A DNA stretch of 64,000 nt from Armigeres subalbatus (Eukaryota > Arthropoda > Insecta > Diptera > Culicidae), in contig NC_085140.1 in assembly GCF_024139115.2 (NCBI RefSeq), positions 424,475,781 through 424,539,780 on the forward strand. Direction: 5' to 3'. Each line of letters starts with the position of its first letter. Positions within the stretch are counted from its first letter, which is position 1. The notes under the pieces were generated by a model. It was not told the origin of the DNA, ran no database searches, and saw only the letters and a program-made list of their open reading frames with translations. A program made the translations under genes and the position numbers. Of this stretch, positions 21,555-30,712 are shown one piece after another.

Positions 21555-21633
21555 ATTATTTTTACAGGACCATTAGGGAAGGTTGATCCAAGATCCTCAA
21601 GCTTTCCTCAAAGTGAAAAATGAATTGTTTTCG
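21555..21633 (+). repeat. Exact 79-bp direct duplication, first copy
   Basis: Bases 21555-21633 are repeated identically at 21731-21809, 176 bp downstream. The unit begins 'attatttttacaggacc', which resembles a 3' splice acceptor, and ends 'aattgttttcg'. The first copy is followed by a (gcgtt) triplet run. Confidence 0.85.
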
Positions 21634-21730
21634 TTGCGTTGCGTTGCGTTGTAACGGAGTATTTCGTAGATTGCATACTGATAGCTGTCATGTATATTCT
21701 TTATCTTTCTTACCCCAACTGCTTATGGAT

Positions 21731-21809
21731 ATTATTTTTACAGGACCATTAGGGAAGGTTGATCCAAGATCCTCAAGCTTTCCTCAAAGTGAAAAATGAA
21801 TTGTTTTCG
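21731..21809 (+). repeat. Exact 79-bp direct duplication, second copy
   Basis: Identical to 21555-21633. After it the sequence continues as the general local repeat ('cgatgacagaaagttgcc'), so this is probably the original copy and the first one the insertion. Confidence 0.85.
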
Positions 21810-21978
21810 ATGACAGAAAGTTGCCCTTCGGTAGCAGAATCACAAGCGCAAGCGTTAAATGATCTGTAGTAACCACACCGACGACCACCACCAATGATAT
21901 GGTTCTCCGGTGAAAATGTCACCAGTGCCCTAACGTGTATCCTAATATAGAAGAGGCAGACGTAGACCTACGTCAAGA

Positions 21979-22299
21979 CCCGGGTAGAAGCTATGAACAG
22001 AATAACAAAACATGATATGGACTTGATTGATATAAGAGATAAAAGAACAGGCCACAATATCAAAATTTTGCACCGAAATATCATTTAAATATCAAGATAT
22101 GCTATGGATAAGAACAAACTAATGGCACTTGATATCGATCACTTATTACAAATAACATATCTTGATATCCTCATGATATTTTAGTGCAAAATATTGATAT
22201 TGTCGCCTGATCTTTTATCTCTTATATCAATCATGTCCATATCTCATTTTGCTATCTTATCAACATTTGATATTATTGAGCTATTTACCTCTACTCGGG
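21979..22299. mobile_element. CCC...GGG foldback MITE
   Basis: Long inverted arms share 'gatatggac.tgattgatat', 'aagagataaaaga' and 'caatatcaa.attttgcac'. Outer ends read CCCGGGTAGAAG and, complemented, CCCGAGTAGAGG. Both sides have GA (21977-21978 and 22300-22301), a 2-bp duplication as in the element at 9467-9573. It sits just upstream of a CCHC fragment, which it may have interrupted. Confidence 0.8.
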
Positions 22300-22301
22300 G
22301 A

Positions 22302-22484
22302 GGAATGCCGTCCAGTCTTTTCTTTCTGCATCACAGAAGGAGAATTTATTATGACGGGCTGAAGCAGCGCTGCTTGTTGTGCAAGCAGGAAGGACATATT
22401 AAAGCAAGCTGCCCACAGAACACCAATCGACGCTTTTCAGATGAGCGAACTGCAGTTGTAGATGATGAAGCTAGTGTCAACTGA
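22302..22484 (+). pseudogene. CCHC zinc-knuckle fragment (LINE ORF1/gag-like)
   Basis: The frame reads 'GMPSSLFFLHHRRRIYYDGL' then 'KQRCLLCKQEGHIKASCPQ', a perfect C-x2-C-x4-H-x4-C zinc knuckle. This layout (short basic strand, 'YYDGL', then knuckle) is known from ORF1/gag-like nucleic-acid chaperones of non-LTR elements. The frame stops at 22484. The following 64-codon frame (22462-22656) overlaps and has no domain. Only one knuckle survives, and nothing upstream of the MITE is clearly related. Confidence 0.6.
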
Positions 22485-23148
22485 TGCAATGGGTGGCGAT
22501 CAAGAGAACCTGGTAGTGAACGATTTGATCGTTGATGTCTTGGACGAGGAAGCTTCAGCTGTCGGAGCCGCTGCCATTCCCGATAGACCACTTCTTCATG
22601 TTTTCAAAAAGTATCAAACCGGTCATCTCGGAATCACAATTCTTATGCTAAAATAAGCCTCCTGACAAATTTTCAGCTAATTCGAAAAAAATAGAGGTGG
22701 CTCAAGTCATTTTAGTGTTTTTGGGCTATTTTCAATTTTGAAAAAATCTAACAAAAGATATAAACGCCAAAAACCATCGCAACAACCTCTAAACGAAAGC
22801 TCTTGGTGTGCTCTACAGGTCTTGTGAACATTGCGATTCGTTCTGTTCACGTTTTGACCATGTTAAATGATTTTAAAGCTTTTAAGTGCATAAAAATACT
22901 GTTTACCTTAAAAATCGTTGTTCTAAATCATTCTTAAATTTATCCCAAATCATTGCTGTTTTATTATATTATTATTCCTCTTTTTTCCCTGAACATTTGA
23001 GGGTCATAATTGCCAACGTGCGATCTACCACTAAATTCTTGAAAATGAGAGGCTGAACATCTGTCATAAATTCACACGATAGGGTTCCTTCAAACAAGTT
23101 ATTCAAACAAAGAAGTATTGGTTTTCGATGATATTTAATATTTACAAC

Positions 23149-23201
23149 AGGAGACGAGCCAGCCTCGGGCTGAAAGTCTCCTTAATAAAGACACAAAAAA
23201 A
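23149..23201 (+). mobile_element. 53-bp 'dead-on-arrival' LINE 3' end
   Basis: The insert folds as a hairpin: GGAGAC pairs with GTCTCC and CAGCC pairs with GGCTG. It is followed by 'ttaataaagacac' and a poly(A) run. An exact 12-bp duplication AATATTTACAAC flanks it (23137-23148 and 23202-23213). This hairpin plus 'aataaagac' is a conserved 3' end of some mosquito LINEs, as I recall it. The length shows that little more than the RT recognition hairpin was copied. Confidence 0.85.
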
Positions 23202-23609
23202 AATATTTACAACAAACGACTCCCAAATTTGGATCATGACACTTTATTTCTGTTTGCTTTTACAATCCAGTGCATAGTAGTAACAAATGAAATCAAAGCT
23301 TCTTTGTTCGAGCTACTTATTTCAAGAAATCCTAGCGTGTAAAATTACGACAACTGTTCAGCTTTTATTTTTTTAAGAATTTAACGGTAAATTGCACATT
23401 GGCAATTATAATACCCAAATGTCCAGGGAAAAAAGAGGAATTATAATATAGCAATGATTTGTAATAAATTCAAGAATTTTAAAGAACAACAACTTTTAGG
23501 GGAAACAGCATTTTTATGCTTGAAAATCACTTAAACATGGTTAAAACGAAACGCACCGCAATATTCATAAGACTTATAGAGCACACCAAGAGCTTTCGTT
23601 TAGAGGTTA

Positions 23610-23770
23610 GGGTCCGTACACATATTACGTAAGCACTTTTGGGGGGAGGAGGGGTCTGCTGTTTTCTTACGCGCCATGTAAATAAAAAAAAATGTGTGGG
23701 AAAAATCTTACATGGAGGGAGGGTGGTCGAAAAATCCAGAAAAATTGCTTACGTAATAAATGTACGACCC
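23610..23770. mobile_element. 161-bp MITE with TTACGTAA in its ends
   Basis: The ends read GGGTCCGTACACATATTACG and, complemented, GGGTCGTACATTTATTACG; both run into 'taagca'. Comparison with the uninterrupted left arm of the host foldback (near 22790) shows the insertion point between 'gaggtt' and 'gcgatgg'. A decayed copy lies at about 27720-27865, and a related element at 24277-24392. Confidence 0.75.
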
Positions 23771-24276
23771 GCGATGGTTTTTGGCATTTATATCTCCTGT
23801 TAGATTTTTTTTTCCAAATTGAAAATAGCCCAAACACACTAAATCGATTTGAGCCACCTCGAAATTTTATACAAATTAGATGAAAATTTGACAGGATGTA
23901 TATTTTAGCATAAGAATTGTGATTCTGAGCTGACCGGTTGAGTTTTTGATTTTATACAGATACAGATTCACGCGGAAAGATGCATATTAGGCCAAAACTA
24001 TATTTTTTAGAAAAAAGTGTTGTTCTACAAAATTGATCGGAATAGTAAGGTCATCATTATGGTGCTATAAAAAAATAGGGTGGCCCATTATATAATTTTT
24101 TTTTCACGGAGAACTGACATGTAATGTTCCAACCAAAGTTGTAGCGCAGCTTATTCCACTAAATTATGCTACAAAAATGTTTTCTGTAGCTCTTTAGTTG
24201 GCTGATTTAGAGCAATTTTACCTACTTGGATCAGGGTGTCCCTAAAAACAGTATTTTTGATCTACTTTTTTTGTTT

Positions 24277-24392
24277 GGGAAGATCCATTAATTACGTAAT
24301 GTAATGTCACACTTTTTGTATGAAACATCTGAAAATTTTGTACACTTCGCTCAACTCTAACTCTAAGCGTTACGTAATTTGTGGACGCTCCG
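24277..24392. mobile_element. 116-bp MITE with TTACGTAA in its ends
   Basis: Left end GGGAAGATCCATTAATTACG and right end, complemented, CGGAGCGTCCACAAATTACG, both leading into 'taa'. It interrupts the foldback arm after 'gatctac'. No target duplication was identified. Confidence 0.6.
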
Positions 24393-25109
24393 TATTCAGT
24401 TTTTGGAAAAGTCGTCTTCGAGTTGTCTTCGAGTAACTTTTAGAGCTCAAAAAACACAACCTTTGATGGGTTAACATACTCAATATCTTTTGCCGATTAA
24501 AAGTTATATTCGTTTTTCTGCCATAATTACGTTTTTTTTTCAAAAGTTGATATCTCCGATTAGGGCAGACCAAAAAAGTATGTTCACACGGCTCACGGCT
24601 ATCTCAAGTTTTATCAATTTCACTAATGCCATTTTTTTTAAATATAAATTAATATTCGACAACGGAAAAAGATACAGGCGATGTTCTTGTAGCAAAACAT
24701 GCGCCTTGAGAAGCCCCTCCAGAAGCCCCATTCGTGAAAAATGAAAAATAAAATATATACACACAAAAAACAAACATGGTTTCACAGAATGTTTTACACT
24801 TTCCTTCTGAAAAGTGCTTCGTTTCGTAAAAATTGAAAGTGAAATAAGCCAAGTTCAAAATTACTTTTCAATTTAAAAGTTATTTTTCTTCAGTTCCCAA
24901 TGACGAATTAAAAGTTCTCTCATTCAACCTAAAAATTATTAATCTGTCAAAATGGTCAAAACCATTTTCCGTGCATGACAGCAAAAACGAAAACAAAACA
25001 GTAGCGACGAAACCAGCCCAACCATGGCACTGCTTCCGACATATTTTTTATTCGCAACTCTTTTGTGTGGTTGTGACATTTTAGTTACCACACTTAAATC
25101 ATTTCACAG

Positions 25110-25310
25110 ATTTCGGTGAATTTTGCTTCAATTCACCGAAATCTCAACAGCAGAACTGTTCTGTAATTATTTCACCAAATTTTCGGCGATTTTTCCTTTG
25201 TTCAACTGTCAAAACCACCGAAAATCTGTAAAATTATTCACCGAACAGTTCTGCTGTTGAGATTTCGGTGAAATTTCACAGAAATCTGCGATTTTTGTGA
25301 CTGTTTTGTG
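25110..25310. mobile_element. Palindromic MITE
   Basis: Inverted arms share 'caccgaaatctcaacagcag' and 'aactgttc', with further copies of 'gatttcggtgaa' near the ends. The whole is a nested palindrome. Ends are approximate. Confidence 0.7.
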
Positions 25311-25585
25311 CAGTCGTGACCAGAATTCAGTGCCAAAGGAAATTCCTGTACTATTGTTTATCACGAAACTAGGAGGTAAGTCATTTTTTTAATATTCAAT
25401 CAAAAGGATGTACTACCAGTGTGCTATAATTATGATCTTTGAAAAACGGCAGCCAATCCGGTACTTTAATGGCGTGAATAAAGTTGTGCGCTGAATTCCC
25501 TGCTGTTAATTTCAAATTAAGATGACGATCCTCATGCGCAACTTTTGTCTTTGCTTTTCCTTACAGATTTACAGGAAGAAAAATT

Positions 25586-25702
25586 ATGCCACGCTTAATA
25601 AAGCATCTCGAAGACAGATTGCAGCCGCTTCCTCTTGATTACATGCTAAGTGGATTGAACGACATGCATGTTTTTAATCTAACCCAGATCAATAAATATT
25701 AA
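25586..25702 (+). CDS. Small ORF behind splice-like signals, unknown
   Basis: An ATG-started frame of 38 codons (MPRLIKHLEDRLQPLPLDYM, then SGLNDMHVFNLTQINKY) ends at TAA 25700-25702, with 'aataaa' nearby at 25691 and 25715. Upstream, 'taggaggtaagt' at 25369-25380 looks like a 5' donor, and 'cttttccttacag' / 'atttacag' at 25553-25574 are candidate acceptors, giving an intron of about 195 bp. Using the second acceptor, the small frame joins in phase to an upstream open stretch ending 'PVLLFITKLG'. No ATG was found in that stretch and no family is recognised. It may be an exon of a TE gene, a lncRNA or chance. Confidence 0.3.
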   Translation: MPRLIKHLEDRLQPLPLDYMLSGLNDMHVFNLTQINKY

Positions 25703-27090
25703 GTTTTAAAATGAAATAAAAATCGGTTCAATTGAAGTTAAAAAGAAAACATAAATGGAAGGGTGGGAAAACCTTTTTGCTGAAATTAAATTGAAAATAA
25801 TCAACTTTTTTGTCTACAATTTTGATTTGACAGTTACATTCTAATGGTGAATGTTTTGTACTTTTATTTTCAGAGCCGCATGCCACTTTTGAAGCATGGG
25901 TGTAACAAAAGTTTTCGTACTTTTATTTTAAACACACGGAACTCTCTACGAAAAAGAACCAACGCAACTTTTTATTTTAACCAACTGTTTTTTTCATTTG
26001 ATGAATGATTTTTCTTTCTGTGTACAGCTTTAACACTTTTTATAAGGTTTATCATTATCACCCTATTGCAAGATTAACCTAAACTATACCTTCAAGAAAA
26101 AAAAAGTTCTACAAAGTTGTTCTGGATACTTGGGCCCTTATTATAGAATTATCGAGAAATAGGGTGAGCAATTTTATAAAAATGCTTTTTTTTTCATTTT
26201 GCGGAATATTGTCATTAAATTTTCTACAAAATTGTAGCGCAGCATTTTTCCAATCAGCTTTGCTATATAAACTTTTTGTGTAGCTCTTAAGCTCACTTGT
26301 TTAGAGCAATTTTAGTTACTAGGATTAGGGTGTCCCTTAAAAACAATATTTTGGATCTGCTCATTTCATTTTTCATTTTGCACGAAAGTCATCTTCTGAA
26401 CACCTTTGGCGCGCGTTTTGCTATAAGAACATCGTCTTTATATTTTTCTATTGACAAGGTATATCAATTTACTTGAAAGAATATGACATTAGTAAAATTG
26501 GCTAAACTGGAGATAAAAAATACCAATTTTTTCTCCAATTTTTTGACATAATAAAGAATATGAACTGGTTTTTCAAATGCCGTGTAAACATATATTTTTT
26601 AGTCTGCCTTAATCGGAGATATCAACTTTTGAAAAACGTAATTTTGACAGAAAAACGATTATAACTTTCGATCGCAAAAATTTATCAAGCATATTTATAC
26701 ATTACATCAAAATTTGCATTTTTGCGAGCTCTTGAAGTCACCTGAAGACGACTTGTCCGAAAAATCGAAAACAAAAAAAATCAATCAAAAATACTGTTTT
26801 TTGAGGTATACCCTAATCCAACTAGGTAAAATTACTCTAAATCAGCCAACTTAAGAGCTACAGAAAAGTGTTTTTAGCAAAAATTTTTGGAATAAGCTGC
26901 GCTACAATGTTGTAGTCCTTTACATGTCAGTATTCCGAGAAAAAAAATCTTTTTATTTATATACTGGGCCACCCTATTTTTTGATAGCACCATAATGATG
27001 GCCTTAATATTCCGAATAATTTAGTAGAACAACACTTTTTTTAAATTATAGTCTTGGCGTAAAATGCATCTTTCCGCGTAAATCTGTATC

Positions 27091-28370
27091 CTAGACCATA
27101 GCGCAATGTCACAGATTCTGGATCGGATGATGAGCAATCAGTTCGATTTGATTCATGATTCAAATCCAATCTACATCTAGCCCAGGAGAATCGATTCATT
27201 GGGAGTAGCAAAGGATTCCGCAAATTTTGGTATCTGTTGCCGAGTTTTCTGGCTTCCGAAATGAAATTTTGAGTAACATCCGGGGGAACGTCAAAAGTGA
27301 ACGGTTGTTCAAAGTCCTCCTAAAAGTCTTCCCCAGTGATGATAAATAGACGTAAATTTCGCAATTGATTGGATTTGCGCAAGTCCAAGTGATTGAAATG
27401 AAGTGGAAATTCTACTCTAGTTCTTTCCAGAAAGCGATTTCCCAAGAAGGCTTTCGAAAAAGTCCCATGTCCGATTTCCGTGGGAACTTTTCCGCAGGCC
27501 TAGAGGAATGTCCAGAACCCCAGTCAGTGCTGTTAGTGCCGTAAGTGGGATCATGGAACCAACATGGATAGCAAATGCATGATTTGTGGTGGAACCTCTC
27601 ACGCCAAGGACGGATTTCGTGCGAGAAAAGATCCCATAAATTTAAGTGCGCTCTATTGTGGAGGCTATCATAAATCTAATTGCTTAGTATGTATGTATGT
27701 TGTGGATTTGAAGGCTATTCACCTTAATCATTTAAATAGGGTGAGTAGAGGGTTGTTTCTGTCATATTCTTACGCCCCATGTAAATAAAAAATAATAGGC
27801 ACGAAAAAAATTCCCACTGGGGATAAACCTAGAAAAATGGATTGCGTAATTAGTCGTAATTTGCAATGTCGTCTGTTTTCAGAGCGATTGTCATATAACA
27901 AGTTAGCATAGACGTGCACCGGTAATTAAAATTGATTAGCTCGGTGTTTTGAACATGAATTGAATAGTTTTGTTTCGCCCAAAGAGGTCTGCAAATTGTT
28001 CAACGCTCCTCTAATGAGCCACATCAGTTTGGAAACTTATTTTTCCACAATCCCAATGACGTGAACGGTTAATTAAAAACAGCTATTTTATTCAAGTTCT
28101 CCGCATCCGGCTCCCACTGCTGTCCGTCCGCACTTCAATACAAACGTTTGGATACCAACTATCAGAAGTTAAAGCGTTTGCTGACTGATAGGTAACATAA
28201 ACAACAAAAACTAAAAACAGCAGCGCAGTGCAGTAGATGAGTAAAAGGTACAAATAGCTCCCTGTAGCAAAACCATTTTCTTACTAATATTTATATACAT
28301 CCATATGAAAATTGATAGAAAACATTATGTAATCATTTTTTGTCACTTGTTTACGTTGAAACTCGGTTTT
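27091..28370. other. Gene-free region with MITE and gag-like scraps
   Basis: No supportable gene. At about 27564-27640 the frame 'DSKCMICGGTSHAKDGFRAR' resembles a zinc knuckle with the last cysteine replaced, perhaps a decayed gag/ORF1 piece. At 27720-27865 there is a decayed relative of the MITE at 23610-23770. The rest to 28370 is unique AT-rich sequence. Confidence 0.45.
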
Positions 28371-28377
28371 AAAATGA

Positions 28378-28480
28378 CAATCGGTCGAAAGGACAAAAGG
28401 TCGAAAGGTAAAAGGTCGAAATGACAAAAGGTCAAAAAGACAAAACGTTGAAAATGACAAAAGGTCGAAAGTACAGAAGG
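28378..28480 (+). repeat. GGTCGAAAGGACAAAA short-repeat array, forward
   Basis: Imperfect tandem copies of a 12-17-bp motif such as 'aaaaggtcgaaaggac'. The complementary array lies at 28740-28922, making a foldback with about 260 bp between. Confidence 0.8.
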
Positions 28481-28602
28481 GCGATCAATAAATACTATAA
28501 TATTAGTTAGATAGTTCCGTTAGAGGTAAAAAAAGATACAACCGTCGATTTCAATTCAAAGAGTTTAGTACTTTCCATTTTATTCCACTACGTATTGTTA
28601 TC

Positions 28603-28672
28603 TTTGCAGATACGTATTTCGACCTCAACTGTGAGATCGTCTTCAGTGTCTCGTACTTGACTCGACTTAGAT
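28603..28672 (-). repeat. Family X fragment
   Basis: The fragment 'gatacgtatttcgacctca' to 'tctcgtacttgactcgact' matches the reverse complement of the family X insertion at 10211-10367. It lies between the two inverted short-repeat arrays. Confidence 0.75.
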
Positions 28673-28739
28673 AAGAACTCGACGATAAAAAAAAACTTGA
28701 ATTGTGCGAGATTGATTCTCTCCGTTCCAGTTTCTTGTT

Positions 28740-28922
28740 TATTTCGAGCTTTTGTCCTTTTCGACCTTTTGTTCTTTTCGACCTTTTGTCTTTTTCGTCT
28801 TTTTGCCCCGTACGACGTTTTTTCCTTTCGACGATTTGTCCTTTCGACCGTGTATCCCTTTTGACCTTTTCGACCATTTGTCCTGTCGACCTTTTGTCTT
28901 TCGACGTTTTGTCCCCAACCCA
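28740..28922 (-). repeat. GGTCGAAAGGACAAAA short-repeat array, reverse
   Basis: Tandem 'ttttgtcctttcgacc' motifs give lysine- and phenylalanine-rich frames in several phases on both strands. Those frames are artefacts of the repeat. With 28378-28480 it forms a foldback of about 545 bp. Confidence 0.8.
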
Positions 28923-29170
28923 CCGTATAAAACCAAATATATTTAAAAAAAAATCTTTTTTGATGAGCACGAGATTAGGACGAATAACTTATGTCTTACG
29001 TTTAATATTTCATTAATGTTTTAGAAAAATGTTCCTCTGTTAAAATTTTAACATGATTGGTTGCATTGGAACAAAACTCTAGAAATAAGAGCTACAAATG
29101 TATTTAATTTTTTTTATATGGGATGGTACATTTTGCCATCATTTCCCCTTATAGTGACGTGTGTTCACAG

Positions 29171-29366
29171 GATGGAAAACTTTTTCCGAACTTCGCTGTT
29201 CCGTTTCAACTACCTCCCTACCAACCATGCTCGGTGGCTAACAACAACCGAAACGGTTCCGTGCAAGGGTTCGTTTTACGGTCTCTCGAACAGCGGATCC
29301 ATTTCGTCGGAAAAGTCGAGGTGGATGGGATCAAGATCCGAGTCAGCTTCGATGAATGACATTTCT
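29171..29366 (+). CDS. Candidate host-gene exon
   Basis: A 196-nt interval is bounded by an acceptor-like 'tgtgttcacag' (ends 29170) and a strong donor 'GTAAGT' (29367-29372). From the ATG at 29172 the interval is open for exactly 65 codons to the donor. The peptide is serine-rich and non-repetitive, with 'GSFYGLSNSGSISSEKSRWM' and 'GSRSESASMNDIS'. Its base composition is G+C-richer than its surroundings with many C/G third positions, unlike the AT-rich repeats around it. It could be an internal exon or a first coding exon. No family is recognised, and the minus-strand frame (29276-29473) is an alternative. Confidence 0.45.
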
Positions 29367-29369
29367 GTA

Positions 29370-29790
29370 AGTTTACTACCCACCACTGTGGAAGTTGAAA
29401 AGAACGACTGGCATGGGTTAGGGATAGGGAAGGGGGCTCGCAGCAACGCGTCTAAAACACTGTGGTGAATCAAAACTTTTCACGGAGATGGCCAATAAAG
29501 AAAATACGAAATTTGATAGTGGTTTCACAGTGCAGTGATGGGGGAGGAGGCGAAGGTTTGCCCACGAAGACCCCATCAGCTGTCAGATGCCGTAAATTGG
29601 CTTATCGGGAGGCAGAGCGAGTGGAACCAAAGTTGCGTGGAGACCGAGGCGACGACGAGCTGCGGTGGAGATTGTTTTCTGCGGTTCTTTTTGGAACAAG
29701 CAATTATTACGCGATACCGATTTCAGGCCACAAAAAGAAGTTAATTGATTTTCGCATACCTTTGAAGCTATTCATACTTCCGGCAGCGTA
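29370..29790. other. G+C-richer unique sequence next to the candidate exon
   Basis: Several short frames (29462-29791, 29535-29744) overlap in a G+C-rich stretch. None has a clear start, splice context or domain. It could be intron or further transcribed sequence of the same locus. Confidence 0.35.
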
Positions 29791-29804
29791 ACATGACTTA
29801 TTTG

Positions 29805-30099
29805 CTTGTCATAAGACGAGTTAGTACAATCCCATTGAATTCCACCACTTAATTGTATCTTGACAGATACGTATTTCGACCTCAAATGTAAGGCCGTCTT
29901 CAGTGTCTCGTACTTGACTCGACTTAGTAAACTTAGTTAAGTCGAGTCAAGTACGAGACACTGAAGACGGCCTTACATTTGAGGTCGAAATACGTATCTG
30001 TCAAGATACAATTAAGTGGTGGAATTCAATGGGATTGTACTAACTCGTCTTATGACAAGTGAAGACATTCCACTAAAAAGCTCAAAATAATTTTCTTAT
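29805..30099. mobile_element. Palindromic insertion of family X with 13-bp duplication
   Basis: 29805-29935 is the reverse complement of 29940-30085: the right half reads as family X and the left half reads it backwards, meeting at 'gacttagtaaacttagttaagtc'-like sequence near 29930-29945. An exact 13-bp repeat CATGACTTATTTG flanks the whole insert (29792-29804 and 30100-30112). One target duplication around both halves means they were inserted in one event or arose from one template. No coding content. Confidence 0.85.
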
Positions 30100-30177
30100 C
30101 ATGACTTATTTGGTTATGGATTCCGTTTTCATTCTTTATATGAGTAAATTTCAACAAGTAAATTTATACAATGTTCT

Positions 30178-30712
30178 TTTTTGCCTTTCTTGTATACAAA
30201 GTATACGTAAAGGCTATAGGATCACTCCAAAACCGAACTTTTGATAGAAGGCTCGGAGACCCATAGTGTTATATACCAATCGACTTAGCTCGACGAATTG
30301 AGGTGATGTCTGTATGTGTGTGTGTGTGTGTGTGTGTACAAAAATGTGAGACACACTTTTTGGTACTTAGCATTATTCGATTTACTCGCAACAAGTTGCA
30401 GTCGACGCGGATTGCGGTCTAGTTGTTTCCTATTGAAAATTGGCCCGATCGGTCATTGCGTTCCAAAGTTATTGAAAAAACATTGTTTTTCTACCAAGGG
30501 CCCCCCCTTGGGAAAAAAATTTCAAAAACAAAAAAAAAATTCAAAAATTGCAGCAATGCATTCAAATGACCGCAAATGCATATGAATTGATGGAAAAAGT
30601 AAAATCTATCCTCCTAAAGTGCTATTTCGACCTCTCTTATGTGTTTTTCTTATTTTTTTAATGCGCGAGAAAGGCACCACCAACGCTAGGTGGATTGATC
30701 TGGGTTTTTTAT
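30178..30712 (+). mobile_element. Dispersed family Y, longer copy
   Basis: It starts 'ttttgcctttcttgtatac' and ends 'gcgcgagaaaggcaccacc' plus 'gctaggtggattgatctggg'. Internally it has 'atcactccaaaaccgaac', a (GT)n run at 30315-30338 and 'ctcgcaacaagttgca'. A diverged copy lies at 40818-41243 and a fragment at 43436-43520. Its ends share GCCTTTCT.G as a short inverted repeat. No ORF; the family name is not known to me. Confidence 0.65.

Larger units (their letters stand above)
20216..21900. repeat. Diverged local repeats, no gene
   Basis: Short related blocks recur in both orientations: 'gatccgaga.gaatttt' near 20380 and 21451, 'gacagaa.gt' with 'caatcacaagcgc'-like sequence near 20430 and 21815, and reversed forms near 20810-20900. 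They suggest an old repeat unit of several hundred bases, broken up. No coding frame is supportable. Confidence 0.45.
22600..23940. mobile_element. Large foldback element with nested insertions
   Basis: 22605-23040 is an inverted copy of 23385-23935: both arms share 'cacaattcttatgctaaaat', 'gagccacct'-type, 'tttttggc.tttatatct' and 'agctcttggtgtgct' sequence. The centre carries a 53-bp LINE end (23149-23201), and the right arm carries a MITE (23610-23770). No ORF of note, so it is non-autonomous. Confidence 0.75.
24758..26030. mobile_element. Possible inserted element with ACACA-type ends
   Basis: The segment is bounded by 'tacacacaaaaaac' on the left and, complemented, 'tgtacacagaaagaaaaa' on the right, and it separates two parts of a foldback. 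It includes a palindromic MITE (25110-25310) and a small ORF behind splice-like signals. The terminal match is short, so the call is tentative. Confidence 0.4.
23945..27090. mobile_element. Complex foldback region
   Basis: 23945-24270 is inverted at 26765-27085 (shared 'agggtggccca', 'gctacag', 'gtagcgcagcttattcca', 'atcattatggtgctat'). 24400-24700 is inverted at 26405-26760 ('gatatcaacttttg', 'gatgttcttatagcaaaac'). 26050-26400 repeats the left arm in direct orientation. At least two copies of one foldback family therefore overlap here. A separate insertion of about 1.27 kb (24758-26030) lies between them. Confidence 0.65.

Noticed and set aside
28551..29016. Lys-rich or Phe-rich proteins on both strands
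   Set aside because: Frame readings of the GGTCGAAAGGACAAAA repeat.
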